A DNA stretch of 64,000 nt from Haematococcus lacustris. Taxonomy: Eukaryota > Chlorophyta > Chlorophyceae > Chlamydomonadales > Haematococcaceae. Shown here in pieces: positions 30,656-42,887 of this stretch (its first letter is position 1; every line of letters starts with the position of its first letter). The position numbers and the translations under genes were made by a program. The notes under the pieces were generated by a model. That model did not search any database and was not told the DNA's origin. It worked only from the letters and a program-made list of their open reading frames with translations. The stretch covers positions 7,517,835 through 7,581,834 of the forward strand of contig JASKMD010000015.1 of NCBI GenBank assembly GCA_030144725.1, read 5' to 3'.

Positions 30656-32911
30656 TCACACCCTTGGCCGCACTGGGCGTGGCAGCAGCCCTGGTGCCTG
30701 GCCTGCCCGCTGTGATGGGAGCGCGCCTGCACTCTTGGCCTGGGCAGCTGGCAGGGGCAGTGCGCCCTGCTGCCTTGCCTGCTGCCCAGCTGACATGCTA
30801 ACTGCCTGCTGCTGCTGAGCTGCTGGTGTGGCTGCAGCTGGTGCCTCCACCTGGCCTGGACAGTGCCCACCACCTGCCTGCAGCAGCTGCCGCCACGCCT
30901 CAGCCTCAGGCAGGCTGGCCCGCACCTGCTCACGCATGAAGGCTGCCCGCTCACTGTCACTGGCCAGCTGATCAAAGACTGCTTTGCTCACCACCACCCC
31001 TGCACCAAAGTGGGTCAGCTGCTGCAGCTTGGCATGAGCCACCACCCCTGACATGCTGCCATCAGGCAAGTAGTTAAGGCTTTGTTCCACTGATACTCCC
31101 CGGGTCAGTCCTGGGCCCCACACCAGCAGCTGAGTGCAGTTGGTGCCATCCTGGCTGATCACTGCCTGCTGCACCTCATTGTGACCAGCAGCTGCCAGCG
31201 CTTGCACCAGCTGGCAGAGATCGATACCCATTAATGATTTTTGCAATCCAGTTCTGGGTACATTGGCTGCCAGCTCCCGCACTGCTGGCAATACAGCCAG
31301 GGATGACTGACCCCCAGTGCAGGCATGCAGCCACTGACTTGCTGCGTACAGCTGTCTGAGACTTATCTCATCCCACTGTTCTTCACTCTGTCCCCTCCTG
31401 CTGCACTCCCTCCACAGTGCTGCTGCCATGCTGTTCAGCTGTGGCTCACTGGCCAGCTGGCTGTGACCTGATGACACTGCCTGGTGTATGGACAGGGCAA
31501 GGAACACACTCCTGGCATACAGAAGGTTGGTCAGGTGCTGAGGCTTAAAGGCTGCCAGGTCTGCCTTGGCCACCCCTGCTGCCAGGCTGCGCACTGAGCT
31601 GTCCAGGTAGCCAAGGCGGGCCAAGCCATACAATGTGTTTGCCACAGCCTGTTCTGTCATGAACTCCTTAGTGTGTGCTGCCCGCTCAGCCAGCTGCCTG
31701 CAGACCTCCTTGTCTTGCCAAAGAAGCATTCCCATGGCGTACAGGATGTTGCTTATGTTTTGAGCATCAAGGCCAGGCACGACAGCCTGTGCCCTGGCTG
31801 CAAACAGGATCAGCAGCTGCCTTGCCTCTTCCCTGCAACCAGGCAGCTTGCTGGTAGCCCAGATCAGGTTGGCCCAGGCTTGAGGTTTAGCATCCTTCAT
31901 GACCCCACCCTGGCTGATGGCAGCTGTGACTGACTGCAGCAGGGGCTGGGCACTGCCTGTGTAGCCTGACTTGACCATGGCCAACAGTGTCATGCTGATG
32001 TCCTGGGCAGCAGCACCCCTGACCAGCTTGTGAGGCAGCAGCTGCACTGCCTGGTCGCACAGCCTGGTCAGCTCTGGGCTGCTGCTGCACTGCATGCCAG
32101 CTGTGGCCAGCCCATGCAGCAGAGTGCTCCAGTCACGCCAGCTGCCCCTCTTCAATGCCTCACTGCTGGCACTATGGCGGGCAAGGGCTGTGCAGGCTGA
32201 GGTGACAGCGGCAGCAGGGAGGTGGGGCTTGAGCTTGCCCAGGGACCAGGCTGCCATGCTCAGCAGCTTGGCCGTGTAATGCACCACCATAGGGTTTCCA
32301 GCCTTTCCACCCCTAGCCCCTACAGCCATGTGCTGCAGCAGGGCCAGCACTGCATTGCACTGGGCTTGGGTCATGCGGGCTCTACTGTTCTCCGGCTGCC
32401 TGGCCCAGTCTGCAAAGCACCACAGCAGCTGTGACGTCTGCTCCACCTGGCTGCTGCTGCTCAGGAAGGGCAGCTCCTCCACCGCTGACACCAGCTGCTC
32501 CAGGTCCTGCTTGGGTCGGGGTGCCGGGTCATACTGGCGCAGGGCTGCAAGGTAGGGATAGAAGGGCCAGGTCCTAAACCCTGTGTTTTGCTAGCTAGGT
32601 GCGTGGCAGGCAGCAGCTGGCAGTAGCTGTGCTGCCCCATAACAGCAGTGAATGCTGGCAGCTGGTGGGGCCAGCAGGCTGCATTGCTCACTGTGTGCTG
32701 ACACGCTGAGTGTCCGCGACGGGATGCTGGGCAGCCAGGGCAGCAGGCAGGGGCGAGGCGCAGGGCTGCGCTGGAGGCTGTCGGGTCGCAAACCCCAGCC
32801 GATGCAAAACCCAAGTTGGGTGTACAGCAGTGACTGGCTGCGCAGGAGGGTATCGCGTCGCGAACCCAAGCCGATGCAAGACCCAGGTCGAGAGTGCAGC
32901 AGTGACCACAT
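30656..32911 (-). CDS. OPR gene B, intact, with duplicated presequence
   Basis: Exon 1 is 32911-32692 and exon 2 is 32544-30656, joined in phase 1, giving 702 residues. Exon 1 starts MWSLLHSRPG and is 72 bases longer than in C, E and F through an in-frame partial duplication, so the CIGxG motif occurs twice. Ser/Arg/Leu-rich, acid-poor sequence suggests chloroplast or mitochondrial targeting. Exon 2 has OPR-type helical cores (TSQLLWCFADWAR, SMAAWSLGKL, DISMTLLAMVKSG, AWANLIWATSKL, NISNILYAMGMLLW, AVANTLYGLARLGYL, HLTNLLYARSVFLAL), then a conserved DGSMSGVVAHAKL region and a Gln/Ala tail ending RPVRPRV. Residues near the C-terminal third (ANVPRTGLQKSL) differ strongly from all other copies. 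Expected role: sequence-specific binding to organelle RNA for stability, processing or translation. Confidence 0.85.
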
Positions 32912-33069
32912 GGCAGGATCAGCGCAACAAAAGCTACAGAAGCGGCAAACGGCCTGTTGGCATGGTTCACGGATTATACGTGTCGCCCGATTTTATGCCC
33001 AAGTAGCATTATAAAGGCCATGCAGCTGACGACTAAAATGTGAACACTTCTAACACACTTCTAACACAC

Positions 33070-33860
33070 CAATGTGTCCCGCTCATGTGGATCTACAATC
33101 TTGCTCGTAGTCCCACCACCACCTGGCCCTCGCCAACCAGCCACCAGCATCATCAAGGTAGGTCAGCACCACCATGGCAACAAGAGGGGCAGGGTGCACG
33201 GTGCGGCACTGTGGGCACTGTGGGCACGGCTAGTGTTGGGCACTTCAGTGGTGTCATACACACTCCCTATGGGGGTATATATGGGAGAGGGCCTGACAGG
33301 GCGAAGTTGACTGGGAGAAGGGAGAGGTGCAGTCAGGTGCATCTTCCTGTGTTTCTGTTCTGCCCCTGGCTATGTTAAGCCATGTTGCTACCAGGCCGTC
33401 TTGATACATTGGGATATTTAGAGTCAAACTGCTCCCAGGCCGGCAGTGCTGGTTACCATCTTGTGCCATCCCCATGATGCAGGGGCTGGCTTTCATGAGC
33501 TATGTGAGCCTGGTGTCAGCTGCTGCCCCACTGGCCACTTTGCCACACTATCAAGGGCATTAGAAGGCAGCAACTGGGTGGTGGTAAGGAGGTGTGCACC
33601 TGTGATAATGTGAATGTAGGCACATCACCCCAATGCACACAGTCAAACCATAGAAGACACAGCTGCACCTCAGGCAGGCTCCCCAGGTGCAGGTGAGGCA
33701 GTGGTCCTGCCCCTGCAGCTCCAGCAGGCTGCCAGCCCTCACCAGGCACCCCTGAGGGCCAGGTTGCACAGGGCCAGCAGGCCTCACCAGCCACAGCCCT
33801 GCGCCTCCAGACTGCTGTGCCAGGCCCTCATCAGCATCAATGCACTCAACACCCTGAGTT
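33070..33860. repeat. Shared spacer upstream of OPR gene B
   Basis: Contains the TLLWLVHGRG-like segment (33170-33420, here broken) and the 'caccccaatgcacacagtca' segment (33620-33700). Both are also found upstream of OPR genes C and E and in the inverted duplication arms. No intact gene. Confidence 0.6.
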
Positions 33861-34079
33861 GTGTGGCTCGCCAACACTGTAGGTGGCGCAATCCCATGGT
33901 GGTTCTCCATGGCAACATGGGTAGAGCCTGGCTGATAGGCAGGTACAATGAATGCAACACTCAGTTTCGAGTTTAGAGGTGCGGGACACCACAGCTTGAA
34001 CGTCCTGACATGTCTTGCATTCTTTGCAACATCAAGGGCTATAGCCCTGCCTGCCGCTGTGGCCGCTGCAAAGCTGTGG

Positions 34080-34378
34080 CTGCTGCGTAGGCGGTGTCTG
34101 TCCTCGCCCTGACCCTGAGCTACGCCCTGCAGGGCATGCCTCTAGCCTTCTGTGCCAGCCAGGGTCCAGATGCCTTCATACTGGACGCCTTCATACGGCC
34201 CAGGGATCAGACTGGAGCGCTGGGACCGCCCGCTAGCCGCTGTGTGTTGTGTGTACATCAGCTTGGTGTGTGCGGTGCTATGCCTGCCCTTTGCTTACCC
34301 CATCACGCTGCGCATCGCAAACTGGTCAGCAGCCGTCATCCTGCTGCTGCCATCGCCTTCTCCCTGACACTGTTATGA
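34080..34378 (+). pseudogene. Amino-acid permease C-terminal exon, broken copy
   Basis: The frame LALTLSYALQGMPLAFCASQ and the downstream RIANWSAAVILLL match the better-preserved exon at 43334-43618. The middle is frame-shifted, so the transmembrane segments are no longer continuous. Its position in the spacer parallels that of the other copy. Confidence 0.7.
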
Positions 34379-34851
34379 GCTGGGGCTGGACACCAGCGGC
34401 CATGGAGCCTCCAGCACAGCTGTAGCACTCAGGAGGCACAGCACCTCAAGTGAACTTGAGTGGGTGTAGGGCTAGGCGTCAGTGGCCTTGTATCATCAGG
34501 GTTGATCAGGGATCAAACCTGAGACCAAGAACAGTGCTTCAGGAGGCCTATGCAGGGTGACCTGTGTGGTGGTGTCCGGGCCCACATGGAATAAACCAAG
34601 GGCTACAACAGTGGGCTTGGAGAGATGGACACTCAAGTGTCCAGCACCCGCTAGACTCAGACTAATGTCTGAGGCCAGGGAGTCAAGGTGGCTTGAAGGG
34701 ATGATCAAACCCAACCACCAACCACCTGCTGAACAGGCCTCATGTCAGCGTCCAAGGAGCCTGGGTTGCCACCCAAGCCCAGCTTGACTGCAATCAGTGA
34801 TGGTCCTCCAGCTCTACCTGGGGTCCTGCTCCAGCCAGGTCTGACTGGTGG

Positions 34852-36000
34852 CCAGGGAGCGTCAGGGTTGACTTCGGAGTAAACCTGGAATCATGAATAG
34901 TGCTAGGAACAAACTAGAGGGCAACAACAGTGGCGTGGAGGGATGATCATCCGACCACCAAGCAGCCGCTGGACTCAGACTCAGACTGTTTTAACTTGAA
35001 TGCAGTCAGTAATCGACTGCAATTAGCAATGGTGTATCAGCCCAACCTGTAGGGCCTGCTGCGGCCAGGTCTCAAAGCATTGTGCCCTGCCCTGTCAGGC
35101 CTGGTACAGCGGGTGGCGCATCAACACAGACGTGGCGCACCCAGCTTGAGGCGTGAACTGTGCTGTGCTGTGGCATGCGGTGGTGAGGTGGTGGTGTGCG
35201 GTGTGGCTGTGGCATGGCCCATGCCTTGACCTGGCCATGGCCTGCCTGCAGGTGTGCCCCTGGCTTTGGAGTGCGCACTGCTTCACTGGGCCCCTGCCTG
35301 ATGTGCAGCGAGCGCTGACAGACTCTGGCCCGTCACCTACCATAAAAGCGGGGCCCTCCAGGCCTGCTGCTCCACCACCCTCTGTGCCATCAGTGAGCTG
35401 GCCAGTAGGCAGCGGGCCTCCTCCATTGACACCCTGCTACAGCCCTGAACTCCATACAAGGCACCGCAGTTCCATTGCTGCTGCCAGCAGTTCAGGTGAA
35501 GAGCAGGCTGGGTCAGTTAGGCTGTGAGGGCGTGCAGCCCCTCAGGCCCCAGGCTCCATACAGAACAGAGTGGGGACTAAAGGCAGCAGCACCGCAACAG
35601 ACTGCCTACCCTGATGCCCCAAAGCGCACCTAGGACTCGCCCCAGCCACAGACTGTGCAAACCCAAACGCAACTCAGCTCAGCTTCAGGACCCTGCTGCC
35701 TGGCAGCACTTGGGACATGACAGTCATGTGGTAGGGGCGGCCCAACTGCACAGCCACAGCAGCCCTCACCTGCCTGTGTGGCGGGACAGCCAGCACTCGT
35801 CCTTTGTGGAGCAGTGCAGGAGCCGCCTCAGCGTCCAGGTGCAGCCCAGGCAGACCCTGTCCCTCTCACCATGGAGCCAAACTGCACCCCTCTCAACACA
35901 CAAGCCCACCCTTGATGGCCTGCGGCTAGGTCAGTTGCTGAGCTGAGTGACACCGGTGGCACCCTCTCCACAACACAGCTGTCCATGTTTTGATGGGCGG
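34852..36000. repeat. Spacer block X (other copies 43719-44760 and 59640-60500)
   Basis: The first 245 bases (34852-35100) are almost identical to 43725-43975, far closer than the rest. After that come the HAVVRWWCAVWLW-like stretch, the SSIAAASS stretch and the PKRT..DSPQPQTVQTQ region, shared by three blocks with many small differences and broken frames. I do not recognise a protein. Confidence 0.7.
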
Positions 36001-36189
36001 GTAATCAAGGTTCCCAAGGGATCAAATATGGCATGGCAGGTTCCCAAGGGATCATTACCGATGCCCTAACCATATCAATAGCCCTAAACATTGCATCTCA
36101 GCCTGCCGGTCAAAGCCAGCAAGCCAGGGTTCTTGCGCAGTCCCTGCTGGTCCACGCTGATCAACGCTGCTCCAGCCAACGCCTGCCTA

Positions 36190-36575
36190 TCGCAGCCAGG
36201 CCAGTGAGGTGCTGCATGACCCGCCCCAGCAGGTGTGAGGAGGGTGAGGAGCAGTACAGTGCGCTGCGCAGCCTGATGGAGGACCTCCTGGGCACACAGG
36301 GCTCACTGCTGCTGCAGCCCTCATGGCCTGGGGGTCAGCAGCAGCTGGGGCATGTGGCAATGAGGCAGTGGCAGCGCAGTGCATCACAGCGGTCCAGTGG
36401 CCCCCTGGAGCTTGAGCTCAGCCTCCCTCACAGCTCAGCCCCTGAGCGGTACCCCCTGCCACCAGCCTCCAGGGCAGCAGCCCAGGGCGCCTACACCCAC
36501 ACCCTGTTCACCACCGCTGAGTCAGCCAGCACCAGCGCCCTGCAGCCCCTGCGGCTAGGTCAGGTGCTGAGCTGA
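36190..36575 (+). CDS. Possible exon of an unrecognised protein
   Basis: A frame of about 125 codons, with EEGEEQYSALRSLMEDLLGT and then LELELSLPHSSAPERYPLPP, ends at a TGA at 36573-36575. Composition is less repetitive than the surroundings and the Leu/Glu pattern suggests a helix. No splice sites or homologues are obvious, and it may simply be a preserved fragment. A fragment of the AP2 gene's last exon lies just downstream at 36680-36840 on minus. Confidence 0.3.
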
Positions 36576-36679
36576 GTAACACCACTGCCACCCTCCTCAC
36601 ACCAAGGTTCCCAAGGGAGCAGAACAGTCAGCAGCCAAGGCAGGTGATTTGTAGGTGAGGGCGCAGTGCACATGGCATA

Positions 36680-36840
36680 TGCTGCTGCCAAGAGGGGCAC
36701 AGTCAATCAAGGCCATGGCAGAGGGCGTTTGCTTAGAGGCAGGGAGGCAGCTGCATCACATCCTGCTGCATCACAAGGCCAGCCAAGAGCCTTGACGGAG
36801 CACTGGGCCTCGCCACGACCAGCAGCAGAGGGCCCTGCTC
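36680..36840 (-). pseudogene. Fragment of the AP2 gene's last exon
   Basis: The 'gccaagaggggca' to 'cagcagcagagggc' stretch matches the middle of the AP2 last exon, the PPSKRPRR region, at about 160 bases. A similar fragment lies at 61030-61170. Both sit at the same relative place in a spacer, 3' of a block X-type segment. Confidence 0.7.
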
Positions 36841-36899
36841 GGTTCCTGCTACCATGCCTTTGCTCGCCATGAACTTCCACGCTTCTCCAGTCGACGCAC

Positions 36900-38040
36900 G
36901 CCTATCGCATAACGACATCACATAGCCGGGCATCAGTGTACCGTGTGGCTGTTGTTCAGCAATGTGCGACGCACGGCACTCTGTCAGTGACACACAATAA
37001 TAACGTCTGTGGGCCGTGCTACGTTCATGAGTAGTGCTCACGCCATCATTAACTCTCATCATTGCCAACTCTCATCATTGCCACATCATGAGCCACTGCT
37101 GACAAATGCCCACAAACTGGCCACAGTTCATTTGTTTGGATGTAGTAGACTTGCAAGAGCTCTACCTACCCACAAAACATCTAAGACATGAGCTGAAGGT
37201 AGACTAAGGCTTTTTGCTACTACATACCAGCCAACGACGTCAACTTCGTGCACAATAGCGCCCCTGAGGCTGCAAGTGCCTACCCACTTGCGCCTCTACT
37301 TGCGCCTGACTCCCTTGTGGTGGATTTAATAGCGTGGCATGACACAGCTCATGACAATACACATACCTGGCCACTTACTGTTCTAGGTCACAGGACCCGG
37401 GCAGAACCACCATCATCACATGGCACTTTGGCCTGTCCCAGCCATTGTCCAAGCCTGTCCTGGCCACTGTTAGGCACCAAGGCCCACAGCAAGCACCGAT
37501 GCCTGGGCCACACCAATGCAGGTCGTTTGCATACCACCCCGCTACTGATCAGCAGGCACAAGCAGCCCCTGCACCAGCTTCACGCAGGAGTGCTCCTAGT
37601 GACACAGGAACTGAAGACACGATGAGCAGCTGCACACATTCTGCCCTGCAACCTATAGCCCTGTCACCTACTGCCCGCCAGCACCCAAGATGAGCAGCTG
37701 CACCCTGTAGCCCTGCCTGACCTAACTGCCACCAGCAGGCCTGGACCCAGGCAGACAGGTCCCAGAGCGGCAATGGCCTATCCCTAGCTAACCTTGCAGT
37801 CAGGCACAAAGTGTTGGGCGTGGCATCTGTGATGATACCCTGTACCCTGCAATGTGTCCCGCCATGCCAAGCTGCCCAATGTCATGGCATCAGCACTGGC
37901 AGGCAGGCAGGCCATACATGACATCTGACCAAGCCGCACTGGCCTGGCGGGCCCATCAGGGCCTCGCACCTACAGCCACCTGACCTGACCCTGACGCCTG
38001 ACCCAGAATGCGAGGATGGTTACAGCTGTTGGCTCACATT
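36900..38040. other. Spacer downstream of OPR gene C
   Basis: No gene supported. The part 37430-37990 resembles 55460-55830 ('acccaggcagacaggtcc', 'cctatccctagct'), showing that the sequences 3' of OPR genes C and E share a common origin. Confidence 0.5.
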
Positions 38041-38052
38041 ACAAGTCATGAC

Positions 38053-40265
38053 TCACACCCTTGGCCGCACTGGGCGGGGCATCAGCCCTGGTGCCTGGCC
38101 TGCCCGCTGTGATGGGAGCGCGCCTGCACTCTTGGCCTGGGCAGCTGGCAGGGGCAGTGCACCCTGCTGCCTTGCCTGCTGCCCAGCTGACACGCTGACT
38201 GCCTGCTGCTGCTGAGCTGCTGGTGTGGCTGCAGCTGGTGCCTCCACCTGGCCTGCACAGTGCCCCCCGTCTGCCTGCAGCAGCTGCCGCCACGCCTCAG
38301 CCTCAGGCAGGCTGGCCCGCACCTGCTCACGCATGAAGGCTGCCCGCTCACTGTCACTGGCCAGCTGGTCAAAGACTGCTTTGTTCACTACCACTCCTGC
38401 ATCAAAGTGGGTCAGCTGCTGCAGCCTGATATGAGCCACCACTCCTGACATGCTGCCATCACCAAGAATGTCAGGACTCTGCGTCAAGGCTATGCCCCTG
38501 ATCAGCCTCGGTCCCCGCACCATCAGCTGAGTGCAGTAGGTACCATCCTGGCTAATCACTGCCTGCTGCACCTCACTGTGTTCAGCAGCTGCCAGCGCTT
38601 GCACCAACTGGCTGCAGTCATTCTTCAAAATGGTTTGCATCTTAACAATGGTAGTTTTCTGGTGAGCTTTTGCCTTGGCAACCAGGACTTGCAATGCTGG
38701 TGATGCTGCCAGGGATATCTGGCCTCCAGTGCAGGCATGCAGCCACTGACTGGCTGTGTGCAGCTGACTGAGAAACTCCACGCCCCTTGGCTCCTCACTC
38801 TGACCCCTCCTGCTGCACTCCCTCCACAGTGCTGCTGCCATGCTGTTCAGCTGCGGCTCACTGGCCAGCTGGCTGTGACCTGATGACACTGCCTGGTGGA
38901 TGGACAGGGCAAGGAACATGCTCCTGGCATACACCAGGTTGGCCAGCTCTTGAGGCTTACAAGCTGTCAGGTCTGCCTTGGCCACCCCTGCTGCCAGGCT
39001 GCGCAATGAGCTGTCCAGGTAGCCAAGCCGGGCCAAGCCATACAGGCTATTGGCCATGTTTTGTTCACTCATTGTTTGTTGTACCCATACTGCCCGCTCA
39101 GCTAGCTGCCTGCAGACCTCCTTGTCATGCCACAGCACCAGGCCCATGGCGTACAGTATGTTGCTGACATTCTGTGCATTAAGGCCAGGCACCACAGCCT
39201 TTGCCCTGGCTGCAAACAATCTCAGCAACTGCCTTGCCTCTTCCCTGCAGCCAGGCAGCTTGGTGGTAGCCCAAATCAGGTTAGCCCAGGCTTGAGGTGT
39301 AGCATCCCTCATGACCTCACCCTGGCTGATGGCGGCTGTGACTGACTGCAGCAGGGGCTGGGCACTGCCTGTGTAGCCTAACTTGGCCATGGCCCACAGT
39401 GTCATGCTGATGTCTTGGCCAACAGCGCCCCTGACCAGCTTGTGAGGCAGCAGCTGCACTGCCTGGTCGCACAGCCTGGTCAGGTCTGGGCTGCTGCTGC
39501 ACTGCATGCCAGCTGTGGCCAGGCCATGCAGCAGGTTGCCCCATTCACGCCAGCTGCCCCTCTTCAGTGCCTCACTGTCCGCACTGTGGCTGGCAATGGC
39601 TGTGCAGGCTGAGGTGACAGTGGCAGGAGGGAGGTGGGGCTTGAGCTTGCCCAGGGACCAGGCTGCCATGTTCAGCTGCCGAGCATTAAACTTGGAGGTG
39701 CAGGAGGGTTTCCAGCTTTGCCAGCCCTAGCCACCCCAGCCATGTGCTGCAGCAGGGCCAGCACTGCATTGCACTGGGCCTGGGTCATGCGGGCTCTGCT
39801 GTTCTCCGGCTGCCTGGCCCAGTCTGCAAAGCACCACAGCAGCTGTGACGTCTGCTCCACCTGGCTGCTGCTGCTCAGGAAGGGCAGCTCCTCCATCGCT
39901 GACAACAGCTCCTCCAGGTCCTGCTTGGGTCGGGGTGGCGAGTCATATTGGCACAGGGCTGCAAGGCAGAGAGAGAATGGCCAGGTCCTAAACAATCTGT
40001 ATTGCTAGCTACAGTAGCGGTAGGCCGGGTGAAAGGCAGCATCTGGCAGTTGCTGTGCTGCCCCATAACAGCAGTGAACGCTGGCAGCAGGTTGGGCCAG
40101 CAGGCTGCATTTCTCACTGTGTGCTGACGAGCTGAGTGTCCGCGACGGGATGCTGGACAGCCAGGGCAGCAGGCAGGGGCGAGGCGCAGGGCTGCGCTGG
40201 AGGCTATCGGGTCGCAAACCCCAGCCGATGCAATACCCAGGTCGGGAGTGCAGCAGCGACCACAT
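38053..40265 (-). pseudogene. OPR gene C, frameshifted by a 10-base deletion
   Basis: Exon 1 (40265-40118) encodes MWSLLHSRPGYCIGWGLRPD and joins in phase 1 to exon 2 at 39958. Near 39692 the copy lacks ten bases (GCTGCAATGG on plus) that other copies have between 'aaact' and 'tggag', so the frame starting at the ATG stops at 39672. The rest (39669-38053, 538 codons) is fully open in the other frame with all family motifs (NISMT-type core QDISMTLWAMAKLG, NMANSLYGLARLGYL, ELANLVYARSMFLAL). Absence of any other lesion suggests that the deletion is recent, an assembly error, or bypassed. The tail ends RPVRPRV as in B. Confidence 0.85.
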
Positions 40266-40806
40266 GGCAGAATCAGCGCATCAGGCTGGAGAGGTGGCCT
40301 GTCGGTGCGGTCGGTGCGATCCCGGTTTCACGGAGCACACGGATCACCGCCCATCATCGCCTTTCATGCCCAAGTAGCAGGGCCTGACGACTGCAGTGTC
40401 AACATAGCGGTACAAGTTTCCCTGCCCGTGGGAGCTGCATTTACCTTGGCCCATACTGCCCTGCTCAAGGCCCCATCTGCTCAAGGCCTTAACATCACCT
40501 GGCCATCACAACCAGCCACCTAGGTAGGTCCACCCGTAAAGGTCATCATCAAGGTAGCTCAGAGCCACTATGGCAACAAGAGGGTGTTGAGGGGGCAGGG
40601 CGGCAGTGTGGTCACGTCTGGTCTTAGCTGCAGTGGTGGCATACACACTCCCATTAGGGGGTCTACGGGATTGGGCCTGATGGAGCGGGGTTCACTGGGG
40701 AGAGGAGGGGTGCATTTAGGTGCATCTTCCTGTACTTATGTATTGCCCCTGGCTAGTTCAAGCCACATTGCTACCAGGCCGGCATTGTTGCTGACCATTG
40801 TCTGCA

Positions 40807-42049
40807 TCAGGCGCTCCCAACATGGGGTTGGTAATATGCATGCAAGTACTCTCTCAATAGTGCATCGTTTTCGATAGCGTTTGTCACATTGGCAGCCCCA
40901 ACACATTTCGCGTAATCTGACCATCAGCGCTAGCCATTGGAGTCCTTGACCATCAGCGCACGTCATTGGAATCTTTGCTCGCGTACTGCCACATGTGCCC
41001 GCGAACAAATCACAGCGGCGAGACGAGTCTCCTTGGCACGGTGAGCCACATCGCTGTGACCCCATCTACCTAGCGTAGCGAGCTGGTTGTGCACAAATGG
41101 AATGTCCGGCCAACACCCAACGCGATGCCTGCCGGGCGTGCAGGGCGCCTAGTCGGGGTGACGTAAGCATATATTCATGTTCGTCTCTCGCCAAATACAT
41201 CATTTGGGTCGGCGCACATTAAGGTATCACCGGGTTACACCCCCCCCTCCTCCACTGTGTCCTCCACTATGTTGCACCCGTTGCACCTAGAGGAAAAGCG
41301 ACATGAAATGTTTGTTCTTGACCCCTTGGCGCTTTTGTTAAAACAAACCGCACGTTAAACAGCCCAGGCCTCTATCAGTTTGACATCTTCAAATGACATC
41401 ATGTTCTCCAAGCAGAATCAGGGCCACGGGGCTTTGGGGTGGCAGTTGAGCTATGAAACTTTGCACGCAGGTGGATGGCATGTAGGGGAGTGTAACTCTC
41501 AGAGGAGCCGAGTCCAAACTCGGTCATGGTGTGGAGTTGTGTGTCTGACTGCATGGCCCTGGTCCTGAGATCGGCTAAGGGAGTTGGGGTCACCGACCAA
41601 AGTGAGCTTTTGCCTTATCTGAGTATGAGCGTTTGTAACAATGTCGTAGATGAGCTTAACCTAGTAAGTAGCATGTTGTAAGTCAAAATGGTCGAGCTGT
41701 GGCATTGCCCTCCAGGTATGGGGAGGAGGTGGGCTCAGTGCCACATCGCTGCAACCGCTTTCCGATCCGACTGCTGCCGCCGACGCGCATGCTCATGTAG
41801 AGCAGCCTAAGCGACGCGGGCGGTCGCAGCGATGACTGCATGCTCCGCTACGGCTCAAATTTGAATCACTAACTTTGACGCTTTGTTGTGCACGGCCTAC
41901 TCAGCGTATATTTACTCTGTATTGGTGAATGGTAGCTGGCAGGGTTGGCTACATTGTGAATCATCTAGCATAATATTTGGCGCAGTGAGTGCAAAGTTAC
42001 AGTCGTCCTACTACCAGGGGTAGGTTTTCTGTTAGTTGGGGGCGCCTGA
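40807..42049. mobile_element. 1243-base internally deleted relative of the 26834-29458 transposon
   Basis: Ends are TCAGGCGCTCCCAAC and GTTGGGGGCGCCTGA. The flanks GTCTGCA at 40800-40806 and 42050-42056 are a perfect 7-base duplication. The left ~590 bases correspond to 26834-27420 and the right ~330 to 29120-29458. The Pro-codon minisatellite and the 432-codon gene are absent and replaced by about 320 bases of unrelated sequence (41400-41720). The host spacer is continuous in the paralogous block around 58670-58740, which lacks the insert. Confidence 0.9.
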
Positions 42050-42469
42050 GTCTGCACCCTCCCCGACTCAAGGATCTTGCTGGCTGCCAGGACAGCTTGG
42101 CAACCTTGCCAACCTATGCCAGCCTGGTGTCAGTGTCAGGTGCTGTCAGGAGAACAAGATACTGCACTCAAGCATGGCAACCTAGCTGCCCACTGTGCCA
42201 TTCTACCAGGGGCCAACAGAAGGCAGCACTGGGTGGTGGTAAGGAGGTGTGCACCTGTGATGGCTTCTCATGTAGGTACATCACCCCACTGCATACAGTC
42301 AGCCCAGGAGGGACTCCCCTGCACCCCAGGCAGGCTCCCCAAGTGTGAAACAGTGGTCCAGCCCCTGCAGCTCCAGCAGGCTGCCAGCCCTCCACAGGCA
42401 CCCCTGAGGGCCAGGCTGCACAGGGCCAGCTGGCCTTACCAGCAACAGCCCTGCGCTTCACCCTTACTG

Positions 42470-42887
42470 ACTACTGTGCCAGGCCCTCATAAAGCGTCAA
42501 TGCACTCAACACCCTAAACCGCCCAGATTGTTCTGACCCCTGCCAGCCATTGCCGTCCTCGTCACTGATGTCATGGGGCTGGGCCACCTGCTGCCACAGC
42601 TGGGGTTGCTTGCCCCATGTGGTGTAGGCACCAGCAGTCTCCTGCTGCTCCTGCAACAGCTGCCCGGTCGGCTGGTGCTGATGGTGAGGGCCCTGCTCCC
42701 CATGCCCCGGCTGCTGCTCCCCATGCCCCGGCCCTGCTCCCCATGCCCCGGCAGCAGCAGAGGCAGCACACTCAGATGGTGCAGCGCAGTGCTGTGGGGA
42801 CAGCAAGAGCTGCAGCCTCTGCCTGAGGCTGGACACAGCTGGCTGCCTGGTGACCTGGATTGATGGCAACCAGCTTGCAGGCTTCAT
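42470..42887 (-). pseudogene. Fragment of the AP2 gene's last exon (3' end)
   Basis: The minus strand reads MKPASWLPSIQVTRQPAVSS and then LRQRLQLLLS, matching the end of the intact last exons at 9196 and 19048, then diverges into an Ala/Gly-rich low-complexity expansion. A comparable fragment lies at 59060-59290. It has no upstream exons. Confidence 0.75.
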
